Source: Azoarcus sp. | Lineage (GTDB): Bacteria; Pseudomonadota; Gammaproteobacteria; Burkholderiales; Rhodocyclaceae | Length of the DNA stretch: 64,000 bases | Direction of reading: 5' to 3' | Assembly (NCBI GenBank): GCA_031268195.1 | Contig: JAIRXQ010000025.1 | Location: 1-64,000 of the forward strand | Part shown: positions 16,663 through 26,237 of the stretch, one piece after another | How positions within the stretch are numbered: the stretch's first letter is position 1 | Layout of the letters: every line of letters begins with the position of its first letter | The notes under the pieces: model-generated | What the model was told of the DNA's origin: nothing | Seen by the model: the letters and a program-made list of their open reading frames with translations, nothing else | Database searches by the model: none | Made by a program: the position numbers and the translations under genes

Positions 16663-17397
16663 ATGAAAAGCAAGATTCTCAGCACATTGACGCTCACCGG
16701 TTTCATGCTTGTCACGCCCGCCGCGCAGGCCGCGCCCGTCAGTTTTACGCTGAATTGGGATGTGCCCAATACCGTTTGGAGCGATGGTTCCTCCGGCAAT
16801 CAGTACACTCAGAAGATCCCCGCTGGCAGAGACCATGCGGGCTCCATCAAATGGGCCGGAAATGTGACGGACGAACTCGCCAAACTGGAGCTCAGTTGGG
16901 GCGATCCGAGCTGGCTGAGACTCACCAACAATGATCGCGGCGGCACCACGCTCACCCACTACAACTCGACCGATCCGGAGAACCGTCCCTGGCTGCCGTC
17001 ACTGGCCGGAACCAATCTGCTGCTGAGCTACGTGTTCGGCGGGCAGACTTACACGGATTCCTTCGCGGTGCGCTTCACCGAAACGCCCAACGCGGGCAGG
17101 AACGTCAACGACATTTTCTACATCGAGCCGTTCGAATTTCTGGTGCAACTGACCGGCGACGACGGCTACCTCTACGATGTCCATTTCTTCAGCGACACCC
17201 CGGCCTCGACGTACGAAAACTTTCTGGTCGAGGGCAACCTCATGGGGTTCGATACGCCCGAGGGGCAATACAGCTACCTGCATTTCGCGATGACCGCGGA
17301 GCGTGCTGCTACCGCCGCCGTTCCCGAGCCGAGCATGCTGGCGCTGCTTGGCATCGGTCTGGCCGGTTTCGGTGCGATGCGCCGCCGGCGCGCCTGA
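16663..17397 (+). CDS. PEP-CTERM sorting domain protein, THxN type
   Basis: A 244-residue exported protein. It has an N-terminal signal peptide (MKSKILSTLTLTGFMLVTPAAQAA), a beta-rich body containing the THYN motif of the THxN family of PEP-CTERM proteins (TTLTHYNS), and a C-terminal VPEPSMLALLGIGLAGFG helix followed by RRRR. Such tails are recognised by exosortase, which processes proteins in bacteria that make exopolysaccharide or flocs. No exosortase or polysaccharide genes lie in this window. The gene is monocistronic between a sigma-54-type promoter and a strong terminator. Confidence 0.93.
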   Translation: MKSKILSTLTLTGFMLVTPAAQAAPVSFTLNWDVPNTVWSDGSSGNQYTQKIPAGRDHAGSIKWAGNVTDELAKLELSWGDPSWLRLTNNDRGGTTLTHYNSTDPENRPWLPSLAGTNLLLSYVFGGQTYTDSFAVRFTETPNAGRNVNDIFYIEPFEFLVQLTGDDGYLYDVHFFSDTPASTYENFLVEGNLMGFDTPEGQYSYLHFAMTAERAATAAVPEPSMLALLGIGLAGFGAMRRRRA

Positions 17398-17444
17398 TTC
17401 GATACGTACCAATCCAATGCGCATCATCCAGGTACGCATCAGCC

Positions 17445-17475
17445 ATACGGGGAGCTTCGGCTCCCCGTATTTTTT
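17445..17475 (+). terminator. rho-independent terminator of the PEP-CTERM gene
   Basis: A perfect 11-bp stem ATACGGGGAGC/GCTCCCCGTAT with a TTCG tetraloop, followed directly by a run of T. Confidence 0.92.
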
Positions 17476-17540
17476 CGCCCGCGCCGCCAGCGGACGCACC
17501 AGCATGATTTCCGGCGGCGAACGCCCCAAAAACGTTGACC

Positions 17541-17579
17541 TGCCGCAAAGAATCGTTAAATAACGACGTTATTGCGGCA
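17541..17579. repeat. nested inverted repeats upstream of nrdJ
   Basis: TGCCGCAA and TTGCGGCA enclose a second dyad TCGTTA-aa-TAACGA. The region adjoins the NrdR box and could form a hairpin or bind a dimeric regulator. Function unknown. Confidence 0.5.
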
Positions 17580-17624
17580 CTATATCTAGTAACAAAATCA
17601 GGCTTGACACACAAATAAAATACG
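17577..17624 (+). promoter_or_regulatory. nrdJ promoter region with candidate NrdR boxes
   Basis: GCACTATATCTAGTAA (17577-17592) is close to the NrdR-box consensus acaCwAtATaTwGtgt. A weaker half match, ACACAAATAAAATACG, starts 32 bases later at 17609, which is the usual tandem spacing. A perfect -35 hexamer TTGACA (17604-17609) lies between the boxes, so bound NrdR would block it. A clear -10 is not obvious at 17-bp spacing. No cobalamin riboswitch is recognisable in the short leader. Confidence 0.5.
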
Positions 17625-17725
17625 TAACTTATTGTTTTTATTTATTATACTTTTTTTGCAAAAACCGGACTTCGGCGCTATCCTCACAGCCTTGCCGATC
17701 AACGTTCCGGGGAAACGTAATCATC

Positions 17726-20593
17726 ATGCCGAAAACAGCCAGCACCACTGTCAAGCTCACGGCGGAAAACCTCGCCGTGCAGGAAATTTCCGCCGAAGTC
17801 CTGATCGAAAAGTATGCCAAGGATGGCGAAAAAACCGAGCACGAAGTGCGTCAGCGCGTAGCGCGGGCGCTCGCGGCAGTGGAAGTGGAGGGAAAACGCG
17901 CGTATTGGGAGGCGCGCTTCCTCGATGCGCAGGAACGCGGCTTCGTGCCCGCCGGGCGCATCAACAGCGCGGCGGGCACCAAGCTGGCGGCAACGCTCAT
18001 CAACTGCTTCGTGCAGCCGGTGGGCGACTCCGTCACCGAAACCATCGACGGACGGCCCGGCATCTACACGGCGCTGGCGCAGGCGGCGGAAACGATGCGG
18101 CGCGGCGGCGGCGTGGGCTACGACTTTTCCTCCATCCGGCCGCGCGGCGCAATGGTGCGCGGCACGGCCTCCAACGCCTCCGGGCCGGTGTCGTACATGC
18201 GTGTGTTCGACCGCTCGTGCGAAACAGTGGAATCCGCCGGCGCGCGGCGTGGCGCGCAAATGGGCGTGCTGCGCTGCGATCACCCGGACATCGAGGATTT
18301 CATCCACGCCAAGGACAAGGGCGATCTCGCCAACTTCAACATCTCCATCGGCGTCACCGATGCCTTCATGAACGCGGTGGAAGCCGACGCCGAGGTGGAA
18401 CTCGTGCACAAGGCCGAGCCGGGCGAGGACATCAAGGCCGCGGGAGGAGCGTACCCGCTCGACGGGGGCGACTGGGTGTATCGCAAGATCAAGGCGCGCA
18501 GCCTGTGGACGCAGATCATGCGCTCAACCTACGATCACGCCGAACCGGGCATCCTCTTCCTCGACCGCATGAACCAGGACAACAACCTGAATTATTGCGA
18601 AACTATCGAGGCCACCAACCCGTGCGCCGAACAGCCGCTGCCGCCCTACGGCTGCTGCTGCCTTGGCTCGATCAACCTCACGCTGTTCGTGACCGAACCA
18701 TTCTCGACGGCCGCCGCTTTCGATTTCGATGGTTTCGGCAAAGTCGTCGACACCGCCATCCGCATGCTCGACAACGTGCTCGACACGACACACTGGCCGC
18801 TACCGCAACAGCAAGAAGAAGCGCGCTCCAAGCGCCGCGTGGGGCTTGGCTTCACGGGCCTGGGCGATGCGCTCATCATGCTTGGAAAGCGTTACGACAC
18901 GCCCGAGGCGCGCGAAGAAGCGCGCCAAATCGCGGAATACCTGCGCGACCGCGCCTACGCCGCCTCGGTGGAACTGGCGATCGAGCGCGGCGCATTTCCG
19001 CTGTTCAACGCCGATCTCTATCTCACCGGCGGCAATTTCGCCTCGCGCCTGCCCACCTCGCTCAAAGAGCGTATCCGCAAGCACGGCGTGCGCAACTCGC
19101 ACCTGCTGTCCATCGCCCCCACGGGCACGATCAGCCTCGCCTTCGCGGACAACGCCTCCAACGGCATCGAGCCGCCGTTCTCCTACACCTACACACGCCG
19201 TAAACGCATGGCCGACGGCACCTTCCAGGAATACGCGGTCGAGGATTACGCCTGGCGGCTCTATCGCCACCTGGGCGGCGACGTAAACAAACTGCTGCCC
19301 GCCTTCGTCACCGCGCTGGAAATCTCCGCCGCCGCGCACAAAGACATGGTGGCCGCCGTCGCGCCCTACGTCGACACCGCCATCTCCAAGACGGTGAATG
19401 TGCCGGAGGACTACCCCTACGCCGATTTCGAGGATTTATACCTCTCGGCGTGGAAATCCGGCCTGAAAGGGCTGGCGACCTACCGCCCCAACAACGTCAC
19501 CGGCGCGGTGCTGTCGGTCACCCCGGCCAAGCGGCCGCAGGATGTGGAAATCCCCGACGCCAACAAACGCCTGTCGATCAAGAGCCTGCCTGCCCCGGTG
19601 CTCGCCAGCCTGCGCTGGCCGGGCCGCCCACAACTGCCCGGCGGCAATCTGGCGTGGACGTACATGGTCGATTCGCCGCTCGGCGGCTTCGCGCTGTTCG
19701 TCGGCGAGCTCAGCGGCAGCGCCATCGATATGTTTACCCAGACCTCGCCGTTCGAAGTCTGGGTAAACGGGGCCGACCAGCCGCGCGGCCTCGGCGCGGT
19801 CGCCAAGACCCTGTCGATGGACATGCGCACCAACGACCATGCGTGGCTGAAGCTCAAGCTCGACACGCTGGCCGCCACCGTCGGGGAAAAATCCTTTGAA
19901 CTTCCCTTCCCGCCGCACGGCGAAAAAAGGCTCGTCCCCGGCATCGTGTCCGCCTTCGCGCAGATCGTGCGCTACCGCTGCGAACAACTGGGCGCGTTCA
20001 CCCACGCCACACCCACGCCGGTACTGGAAACCCTGTTCAGCCTGGAAGAGCCCAAAACCGGCACCGACGGCACCCTTTCCTGGACAGTCGACATCCACAA
20101 CCCGGCCACCTCCGAAGAGTTCGTGCTCGGCCTGAAAGAGATCACCCTACCCGACGGCGTGACGCGCCCCTACTCGGTCTGGCTCTCCGGCAATTACCCG
20201 CGCGCGCTCGACGGCCTGACGCGCGTGCTCTCGCTCGATATGCGGGTCATGGACCCGGCGTGGATCGGCATGAAGCTGAGAAAGCTCCTCGATTACCCCG
20301 AACCGCTCGGAGACTTCATGGCTTTCGTGCCGGGTTCGCGCAAACAGCAGAATTACCCCTCGACGGTCGCCTACATCGCGTGCCTGATCATCCACCGCTA
20401 CGCCATGCTCGGCGTGCTGGACGAAAAAGGCTATCCGGTGGCCGAAATGGGCATTCTCGAATCGCCGCGCGAGGAGAACGAACCCAAAGTGATGCACGGC
20501 GCGCGCTGCAAGGAGTGCGGCAACCATACGGTCATCAAGAAAGATGGCTGCGATTTCTGCACCGCCTGCGGAGCGGTGGGGGCGTGCGGCTGA
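17726..20593 (+). CDS. nrdJ: adenosylcobalamin-dependent ribonucleotide reductase (class II)
   Basis: A 955-residue enzyme that reduces ribonucleotides to deoxyribonucleotides using a B12-derived thiyl radical, with or without oxygen. Visible family segments: the N-terminal domain, [21 protein letters not shown] with the active-site loop, and [20 protein letters not shown]. The extreme C-terminus is cysteine-rich ([22 protein letters not shown]), combining a zinc-ribbon-like pattern with the redox-active CxxC used for re-reduction. Length and tail fit the vitamin B12-dependent NrdJ of proteobacteria. It is a single-gene transcript bounded by the NrdR-box promoter and a terminator. Confidence 0.95.
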   Translation: MPKTASTTVKLTAENLAVQEISAEVLIEKYAKDGEKTEHEVRQRVARALAAVEVEGKRAYWEARFLDAQERGFVPAGRINSAAGTKLAATLINCFVQPVGDSVTETIDGRPGIYTALAQAAETMRRGGGVGYDFSSIRPRGAMVRGTASNASGPVSYMRVFDRSCETVESAGARRGAQMGVLRCDHPDIEDFIHAKDKGDLANFNISIGVTDAFMNAVEADAEVELVHKAEPGEDIKAAGGAYPLDGGDWVYRKIKARSLWTQIMRSTYDHAEPGILFLDRMNQDNNLNYCETIEATNPCAEQPLPPYGCCCLGSINLTLFVTEPFSTAAAFDFDGFGKVVDTAIRMLDNVLDTTHWPLPQQQEEARSKRRVGLGFTGLGDALIMLGKRYDTPEAREEARQIAEYLRDRAYAASVELAIERGAFPLFNADLYLTGGNFASRLPTSLKERIRKHGVRNSHLLSIAPTGTISLAFADNASNGIEPPFSYTYTRRKRMADGTFQEYAVEDYAWRLYRHLGGDVNKLLPAFVTALEISAAAHKDMVAAVAPYVDTAISKTVNVPEDYPYADFEDLYLSAWKSGLKGLATYRPNNVTGAVLSVTPAKRPQDVEIPDANKRLSIKSLPAPVLASLRWPGRPQLPGGNLAWTYMVDSPLGGFALFVGELSGSAIDMFTQTSPFEVWVNGADQPRGLGAVAKTLSMDMRTNDHAWLKLKLDTLAATVGEKSFELPFPPHGEKRLVPGIVSAFAQIVRYRCEQLGAFTHATPTPVLETLFSLEEPKTGTDGTLSWTVDIHNPATSEEFVLGLKEITLPDGVTRPYSVWLSGNYPRALDGLTRVLSLDMRVMDPAWIGMKLRKLLDYPEPLGDFMAFVPGSRKQQNYPSTVAYIACLIIHRYAMLGVLDEKGYPVAEMGILESPREENEPKVMHGARCKECGNHTVIKKDGCDFCTACGAVGACG

Positions 20594-20674
20594 CGCGGTC
20601 AATCAGGGCGGTTTGTGACTAAAACCGTACGCCATGCCTGTTTCATTGGGCTAGAATGCGCAGTCCGGGGCTAC

Positions 20675-20727
20675 ACGGGCCGGGGCGCCAGAAGGCACCC
20701 CGGCCCGTGGCTTTGTCTTTGTTTTTG
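20675..20727 (+). terminator. rho-independent terminator of nrdJ
   Basis: A 15-bp stem (ACGGGCCGGGGCGCC with GGCACCCCGGCCCGT, one C.A mismatch) and a four-base loop, followed by a T-rich stretch ctttgtctttgttttt. Confidence 0.75.
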
Positions 20728-20745
20728 TGCCACATTGCCGATTCC

Positions 20746-22869
20746 ATGATGATCCGCCATCTAATCTGGTGTCTGTCGTTCCTCGCCGCGAGCCTGTTCG
20801 CGGCGCCCGCCTTCTCCGAACAGACGGGGCCAACCGAGGCTCACGCCGAGGCCGCCATCACCAGTGCTCACCTGTTGTCGCGCTATCACTATCAGGCGCG
20901 GCCACTCGACGATGCGATGTCGGCGCGCATCTTCGAGCGCTACCTGAAGGCGCTCGACCCCGCGCACCTTTTTTTCCTGCAAAGCGACATCGACAGCTTC
21001 GCCCACGCGCGCACGACGCTCGATGACGCCATTCTCAAAGGCCGGCTGGAAGTGCCGTTCATCATGTTCGCCCGTTACAGCGAGCGGGTGAAACAGCAGA
21101 TGAATGTCATCCACGAACTGCTCGCAGGCAATTTCAGTTTCACCGCCGATGAAAGTTACACACCCGACCGCAGCGAAGCGCCCTGGGCGACGAGCGACGC
21201 CGAACTGCGCGAAGTCTGGCGTCAGCGCATCAAGGACGACTGGCTGCGCCTGCGCCTCGCCAACAAAAAGGACGCGGCCATTCGCAAGACGCTGACCAAA
21301 CGCTACGATCATGCGCTGGAGCGTTCGATCAAGTTGAACAGCGACGACGTGTTCCAGCTTTTCATGAACGCCTGGGCGAGCGCGCTCGAACCGCATACCA
21401 ACTATCTCGGCCCGCGCGCCGCCGAGGATTTCGCCATCTCGATGAAGCTCTCGCTGGTCGGTATCGGCGCGGTGCTCCAGGAGCGCAACGATTACGTCAC
21501 CGTGCGCGAACTCATCGCGGGCGGTCCGGCCCTGCGTTCGGGCAAACTCAGCGTCGGAGATCGCATCGTAGGCGTCGCGCAGGGCGAAAAAGCGCAGATG
21601 ATCGACGTCACCGGCTGGCGGGTGGATGAAGTCGTTCCCATGATTCGCGGCAAGCACAATTCCATGGTCGTGCTCGACATTCTGCCCGCCGAGACGTCTT
21701 CCGATGGCGCACACCGCCGCGTGACGCTGGTCCGCGATACCATCCGCCTCGAAAATCAGGCTGCCTCTGGCTCCACCCGTCAGGTCAAGGACGGACAGGG
21801 TGCACGCAAGATCGGCATCATCAAACTGCCCGGCTTTTATCAGGACACCGAGGCGCGCCGCACCACCCCGGCGCAGTTCCGCAGCGCCACGCGCGATGTC
21901 GCCCGCATCATCGAAGATCTCAAGCGCGAGAAGATCGACGCACTCCTGATCGACCTGCGCAACAACGCGGGCGGCTCGCTGGACGAAGCCGTGTCGCTCA
22001 CGGGCCTTTTCATCGACACCGGCCCGGTCGTCATCCAGCATAATTCGCGTGGCCAGACGCGCATCGAACGCGATCTCCTGCCCGGCATGGCGTGGGACGG
22101 CCCGCTCGGTGTACTCATCAATCGCGCCTCCGCCTCGGCTTCCGAAATCTTCGCCGCGGCCATTCAGGATTACGGACGCGGCATCGTGATCGGTGAGGAC
22201 AGTTTCGGCAAAGGCACCGTGCAAACGCTGATCGACCTCGACGAGCTGGAGCACAACACACAGCGCCGCTACGGCGAGCTGAAAATGACCATTGCCCAGT
22301 TCTTCCGCGTCTCAGGCGGCACCACCCAGTTGCGCGGGGTCAATCCCGACATCGCCATGCCCTCGCTCACCGATACCAAAAACTTCGGTGAATCGGCCTA
22401 CGACAACGCGCTGCCCTGGTCGCGCATCGGCCCCGCCGAATACCGCAGCGCAGGCAGCATCGCACCGCTGCTGCCCGCGCTCGCGCTACGCCACGAGCAG
22501 CGCGTCGCCGAAGACACGGATTTCCATCAGCTGGAAGAAGACGTCGCCGAGCTCAAGACACTGCGCGAACGCAAGACGATCTCGCTCAAGGAGAGCGTGC
22601 GCCGCGCCGAACGCGACCGCCTCGAAGCCCGCGCCAAGGCGCGCGCCAAACGGGGTGCCCGGGGCGACGAAGCCGAGGGCGAAGAAGTGGGCGACGATGG
22701 ACTGCTTGCCAACGAGCGCAGCCTCAACAGCGAACTGGCGGCCGAAAAAGCGCGCAAAGCCGCGCGCGACGTCATTCTCGACGAAACCGCGAACATCCTC
22801 GGCGACATGGTCGAACTCATCCAAACCACGCCACAAATCGTGCGACGCGACCACAACTCACGCAAGTGA
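20746..22869 (+). CDS. prc: periplasmic carboxy-terminal processing protease (Prc/Tsp, S41)
   Basis: A 707-residue serine protease that degrades periplasmic proteins from their C-termini and trims cell-wall enzymes. It has a signal peptide ([23 protein letters not shown]), an N-terminal helical domain, a PDZ domain (about 240-330), and the catalytic core with Ser in [17 protein letters not shown] and Lys in DSFGKGTVQ, matching E. coli Prc. The C-terminal DUF3340-like region is charged. I chose MMIRHL because earlier codons lie in the nrdJ terminator. Its TGA overlaps the GTG of hslO. Confidence 0.94.
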   Translation: MMIRHLIWCLSFLAASLFAAPAFSEQTGPTEAHAEAAITSAHLLSRYHYQARPLDDAMSARIFERYLKALDPAHLFFLQSDIDSFAHARTTLDDAILKGRLEVPFIMFARYSERVKQQMNVIHELLAGNFSFTADESYTPDRSEAPWATSDAELREVWRQRIKDDWLRLRLANKKDAAIRKTLTKRYDHALERSIKLNSDDVFQLFMNAWASALEPHTNYLGPRAAEDFAISMKLSLVGIGAVLQERNDYVTVRELIAGGPALRSGKLSVGDRIVGVAQGEKAQMIDVTGWRVDEVVPMIRGKHNSMVVLDILPAETSSDGAHRRVTLVRDTIRLENQAASGSTRQVKDGQGARKIGIIKLPGFYQDTEARRTTPAQFRSATRDVARIIEDLKREKIDALLIDLRNNAGGSLDEAVSLTGLFIDTGPVVIQHNSRGQTRIERDLLPGMAWDGPLGVLINRASASASEIFAAAIQDYGRGIVIGEDSFGKGTVQTLIDLDELEHNTQRRYGELKMTIAQFFRVSGGTTQLRGVNPDIAMPSLTDTKNFGESAYDNALPWSRIGPAEYRSAGSIAPLLPALALRHEQRVAEDTDFHQLEEDVAELKTLRERKTISLKESVRRAERDRLEARAKARAKRGARGDEAEGEEVGDDGLLANERSLNSELAAEKARKAARDVILDETANILGDMVELIQTTPQIVRRDHNSRK

Positions 22870-23795
22870 ATCCCCCCAGCCACGTCCAGCGCTTCCTGCT
22901 GGAAAACCTCGATATTCGTGGCGCGTTCGTGCGTCTGACCGATGTCTGGCAAGCCTTGCAGCGCGACCGCGGCTACGCCCCCGCCGTCGCGAAACTGCTC
23001 GGTGAGATGGCGGCGATTTCCACGGTGATTGCGGGCAACCTCAAACAACCGGGCCGACTCACTTTCCAGATACAGGGCCACGGCCCGGTCAGCCTGCTGG
23101 TGATCGATTGCGCCGAAGACCTCAACCTGCGCGGCTACGCCGAAGCCAAAAGCGCGGACGTGGACGGCGTGGACACGGACAAACTCGCCGCCCTGATCGG
23201 CGACGGACGCCTGCAATTGAGTCTGGACGTGGCCGGGCTGGATCAGCCGTATCAGAGCCTCGTACCGCTCGAAGGCGCAAGCATCGCGGAAGTTTTCGCT
23301 CACTACCTGGAGCGCTCGGAACAGCAGCCCGCCGGCGTGTGGCTGGCCTGTGACGAACAGGCCAGCGCCGCGCTTTTCCTTCAGAGACTGCCCGGCGCGG
23401 ACACGAAGGAGGCCGACGGCTGGCGGCGCGCGCTCACGCTGGCGCAGACCGTGCGCGCAGACGAGCTACTCGGGCAGGAGGCCCCCACGCTGCTTCGGCG
23501 CCTCTTTGCCGAAGAGGAGGTGCGCCTCTACCCGTCCCGCGCCGTCATCCACGATTGGCCGCCCGAACCCGAAAAAATCGCCGCCATGCTGCGCACCATC
23601 GGAGAAGCGGAAGTACGCACGATGCTGGCCGAACAGGGGGAAATCGTCATCCGCGACGAACTCTCGAACCACACCTACCGTTACGGCGAGGCGGAAGTCG
23701 CGGCCTTGCTGATTCCGCCCGTTGCTGGTTCCACCCCTTGCGCGCAGTGCGGAAATAGTCCCTCAAGAAAAAGCCCGTGTGGCCGAAATAAGTAA
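22866..23795 (+). CDS. hslO: Hsp33-family chaperone lacking the zinc-binding cysteines
   Basis: A 309-residue Hsp33 homologue, recognisable over its whole length ([33 protein letters not shown]). E. coli Hsp33 is switched on by oxidation of four zinc-binding cysteines in CxC and CxxC motifs. Here the equivalent segments read [11 protein letters not shown] and [10 protein letters not shown], so all four are gone. A different CAQC motif and another Cys occur in an unusual C-terminal tail. The redox switch cannot work in the known way. Start is GTG, overlapping the prc stop as GTGA, which implies translational coupling. The stop codon lies in the loop of a strong hairpin. Confidence 0.9.
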   Translation: MNPPSHVQRFLLENLDIRGAFVRLTDVWQALQRDRGYAPAVAKLLGEMAAISTVIAGNLKQPGRLTFQIQGHGPVSLLVIDCAEDLNLRGYAEAKSADVDGVDTDKLAALIGDGRLQLSLDVAGLDQPYQSLVPLEGASIAEVFAHYLERSEQQPAGVWLACDEQASAALFLQRLPGADTKEADGWRRALTLAQTVRADELLGQEAPTLLRRLFAEEEVRLYPSRAVIHDWPPEPEKIAAMLRTIGEAEVRTMLAEQGEIVIRDELSNHTYRYGEAEVAALLIPPVAGSTPCAQCGNSPSRKSPCGRNK

Positions 23796-23947
23796 CCACA
23801 CGGGCAAGAGGCAGACGAACCCGGAGACGATGTCCTGATGCGGACGCCTTGATGCGTCTGGGCCAAAAACGCGGCCCGCATGAAAAAAACCTGAAGCCCC
23901 TTGTCACCCTTGCATGCTCGAACCGGGTGCAGAACGGGGGGCTTTTT
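23768..23947. ncRNA. candidate structured RNA element or complex 3' UTR
   Basis: Four hairpins lie in a row: GCCCGTGTGG/CCACACGGGC (23773-23805), GACGC/GCGTC (23843-23858), GGGCC/GGCCC (23860-23877), and AAGCCCC/GGGGCTT enclosing CACCC/GGGTG (23894-23944). The last is followed by T on the plus strand; the first is followed by five T when read on the minus strand. The block could be an elaborate hslO terminator or a minus-strand small RNA. I do not recognise a known RNA family. The rest of the 23796-24208 gap shows no coding sequence; TATACT at 24102-24107 may be a -10 for minC. Confidence 0.4.
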
Positions 23948-24208
23948 CATCATGCGCCGGGGAATTGGCGTAACTTTAGCACCGCTCGTCATGCACCGCA
24001 ACATGCATGTGCGTTATCTTTTCTCCTCCCATGACGCGCAAAGACGGATTCCGATCCCTGGCAGCAAGCGGGATCCAGCCGGTAAAGCAGCCAACATGTT
24101 ATATACTTCCGCAACTTCCGAACGCGGCCGCGCAGGTTGGTGCGGTCTTGCCGGAATCTCTCTCCGCCATTAGACTCCCCGGTTCTATTCGCACAGCCAG
24201 CCGCGTTC

Positions 24209-25021
24209 ATGCCCAGTCCAGCCACAGCCCGGTCGATCGAATTCCTCCATACAAACCTGTGCGCAGTCATCGTTTCTCTGGGACGCGCCGATCCTGCGGG
24301 TTTGGCCGACGACATGCACAAAATGTTTGGCGGGCAAGCCGCGCCTTTCAATCAGGAAGCGGCCATTCTCGATTTCGGCGCGCTCGCATTCGCGCAATTG
24401 CCTGATCGCATCGACTGGAACGGGCTGACGTCGCTATTGCGCCGCTATCGCCTGCAACCCGTCGGGGTGCGCAACCTGGTGGGCGGCCCCCAGACCGAGG
24501 CCGCGCATCGCGCGGGGCTGGCCATGCTCGATGACACACAGATCAGCACGGGCGGGCGCAATGCGCCGCAGTCCGCGCCGCGCCGCGCCGCGCGCGAAGT
24601 TGCCGCGCCTGCGGCAGCACCCGCCGCGAAAGGACCGGCCGCGTCGGGGCCAGCCGCATCGGGGCCGGCCGCATCGACGCTCTATGTCGACCGCCCGGTG
24701 CGTTCGGGACAGCAAATTTATGCGCAAGGCGGCGATCTCGTCCTGCTCGCCGGAATCAGCCCCGGTTCGGAAGTCATTGCCGACGGCAACATCCATTGCT
24801 TCGGGCCGCTCGCGGGACGGGCGCTGGCGGGCGCACGCGGCGACGTCAATGCTCGTGTCATTTCAACCTGCTTCGGCCCTGAACTGGTGGCGGTGGCGGG
24901 CGTCTATCGCACTTTCGAAGGCGGCATGCCTTCGATGTATGCAGGCAGAGCCGTCATGGTACGGCTCAAGCCCTCGGCCAAAAATCAATCCATCGTCATC
25001 GAACCGCTACAGATCGACTGA
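24209..25021 (+). CDS. minC: septum site-determining protein MinC
   Basis: Inhibitor of FtsZ polymerisation that, with MinD, keeps division at midcell. About 270 residues: the N-terminal FtsZ-interacting domain, an Ala/Pro-rich linker with repeated AASGP units (residues about 130-155), and the C-terminal beta-helix that binds MinD (GDLVLLAGISPGSEVIADGNIHCFGPLAGRALAG). The start MPSPATARS removes a 24-residue non-conserved extension of the ORF track. It is followed by minD after 13 bases. Confidence 0.95.
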   Translation: MPSPATARSIEFLHTNLCAVIVSLGRADPAGLADDMHKMFGGQAAPFNQEAAILDFGALAFAQLPDRIDWNGLTSLLRRYRLQPVGVRNLVGGPQTEAAHRAGLAMLDDTQISTGGRNAPQSAPRRAAREVAAPAAAPAAKGPAASGPAASGPAASTLYVDRPVRSGQQIYAQGGDLVLLAGISPGSEVIADGNIHCFGPLAGRALAGARGDVNARVISTCFGPELVAVAGVYRTFEGGMPSMYAGRAVMVRLKPSAKNQSIVIEPLQID

Positions 25022-25034
25022 GCAAGGGGAAAAA

Positions 25035-25853
25035 GTGAGAGTCATCGTCGTTACTTCAGGCAAGGGCGGGGTCGGCAAGACCACCACCAGCGCTGCATTC
25101 GCATCGGGGCTGGCCCTGCGCGGCTTCAAGACCGCGGTCATCGACTTCGACGTCGGCCTGCGCAACCTCGACCTCATCATGGGCTGCGAACGACGCGTGG
25201 TGTACGACCTCATCAACGTCATTCACGGCGAGGCCAAGCTGCATCAGGCGCTTATCAAGGACAAGCATACCGACAACGACAACCTGTTCATCCTGCCCGC
25301 CTCGCAGACACGCGACAAAGAAGCGTTGACCGAGGAAGGGGTCGAGACTGTCATCAAGGAACTCGATTCGATGGGCTTCGACTACGTGGTGTGCGACTCC
25401 CCCGCCGGGATCGAACACGGCGCGGTGATGGCGCTCACCTTCGCAGACGAGGCCATCGTCACCACCAACCCGGAAGTCTCCTCGGTGCGCGACTCCGACC
25501 GCATCCTCGGCATCCTGCAATCGAAATCGCGCCGCGCCCGCGAAGGCGGCGAGCCGGTCAAGGAACACCTGCTGCTCACCCGCTATGCGCCCAAACGCGT
25601 CGAGAGCGGCGAAATGCTGTCGTACAGGGACGTGCAGGAACTGCTGCGCATCCCGTTGCTTGGGGTCATTCCCGAATCCGAATCGGTGCTTCACGCTTCC
25701 AACCAGGGCATTCCGGCCATCCATCTGAAAGGCTCCAACGTCGCAGAAGCCTACGCTGATGTCGTTGCCCGCTTCCTCGGTGAACAGCGCCCGTTGCGTT
25801 TCGTCAATTTCGAGAAGCCCGGCTTCATCAAGCGCCTGTTCGGAGGCAAGTAA
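25035..25853 (+). CDS. minD: septum site-determining ATPase MinD
   Basis: Membrane-associated ParA-like ATPase that recruits MinC and oscillates with MinE. The 272-residue protein starts with the deviant Walker A motif SGKGGVGKTT and has DSPAGIE for Walker B. It ends in the basic membrane-targeting helix PGFIKRLFGGK. The start is a GTG following AAGGGGA; the ORF-track version extends into minC in another frame. minE follows directly. Confidence 0.96.
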   Translation: MRVIVVTSGKGGVGKTTTSAAFASGLALRGFKTAVIDFDVGLRNLDLIMGCERRVVYDLINVIHGEAKLHQALIKDKHTDNDNLFILPASQTRDKEALTEEGVETVIKELDSMGFDYVVCDSPAGIEHGAVMALTFADEAIVTTNPEVSSVRDSDRILGILQSKSRRAREGGEPVKEHLLLTRYAPKRVESGEMLSYRDVQELLRIPLLGVIPESESVLHASNQGIPAIHLKGSNVAEAYADVVARFLGEQRPLRFVNFEKPGFIKRLFGGK

Positions 25854-25854
25854 G

Positions 25855-26175
25855 ATGTCATTTCTCGACCGTCTTTTCGGTGAAAGGAAAAAAACGGCGG
25901 CCATCGCCAAGAACAGGCTGGCGATCCTGATTGCGCATGAGCGTTCCCCCAATTCAGGGCGGCCCGATTACATTCCGGCGATGAAGGACGAGCTGCTTCA
26001 GGTCATCTCGAAGTACATCAAGGTAAATCCGGGCGACATCAACATTCAGTTCAGCAAGCAGGACAACTGCGAGATGATGGAGGTCAACGTCGTGCTGCCG
26101 GAGGAACAGGAAATGCGCCGGAACGCGACGCCGCCGCCCCGCACTTTCGCCGCCAAACGCCCGCACAAGAAGTAA
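25855..26175 (+). CDS. minE: cell division topological specificity factor MinE
   Basis: A 106-residue protein that stimulates MinD ATPase and drives pole-to-pole oscillation. The N-terminal membrane-binding and anti-MinCD region (MSFLDRLFG..KKTAAIAKNRLAILIAHER) and the dimerisation domain (DELLQVISKYIKV) are intact. The C-terminal tail rich in Pro, Arg and Lys is longer than in E. coli MinE (88 residues). The start ATG lies one base past the minD stop. Confidence 0.96.
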   Translation: MSFLDRLFGERKKTAAIAKNRLAILIAHERSPNSGRPDYIPAMKDELLQVISKYIKVNPGDINIQFSKQDNCEMMEVNVVLPEEQEMRRNATPPPRTFAAKRPHKK

Positions 26176-26203
26176 CACCGCCCGTAAAACCGTCAAACCG
26201 AAG

Positions 26204-26237
26204 CCCACGCGCCCCGGATCCGGGGCGCGGGTTTTTT
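26204..26237 (+). terminator. minCDE terminator
   Basis: A 22-bp perfect palindrome (26208-26229, centre GGATCC) followed by six T at 26232-26237. It ends at the stop codon of the convergent pgsA gene. Confidence 0.88.

Noticed and set aside
17640-17725. Possible cobalamin riboswitch before nrdJ
   Set aside because: No B12-box-like sequence or long structured leader could be found in the short gap.
23681-24004. 107-residue minus-strand ORF across the hslO-minC gap
   Set aside because: Composition follows the hairpins and no ribosome site is seen. I treated the region as a possible RNA, not a protein.
24531-25034. N-terminal extension of minD
   Set aside because: Runs through minC in another frame; the deviant Walker A of MinD must be at the N-terminus, and a GTG with Shine-Dalgarno is there.
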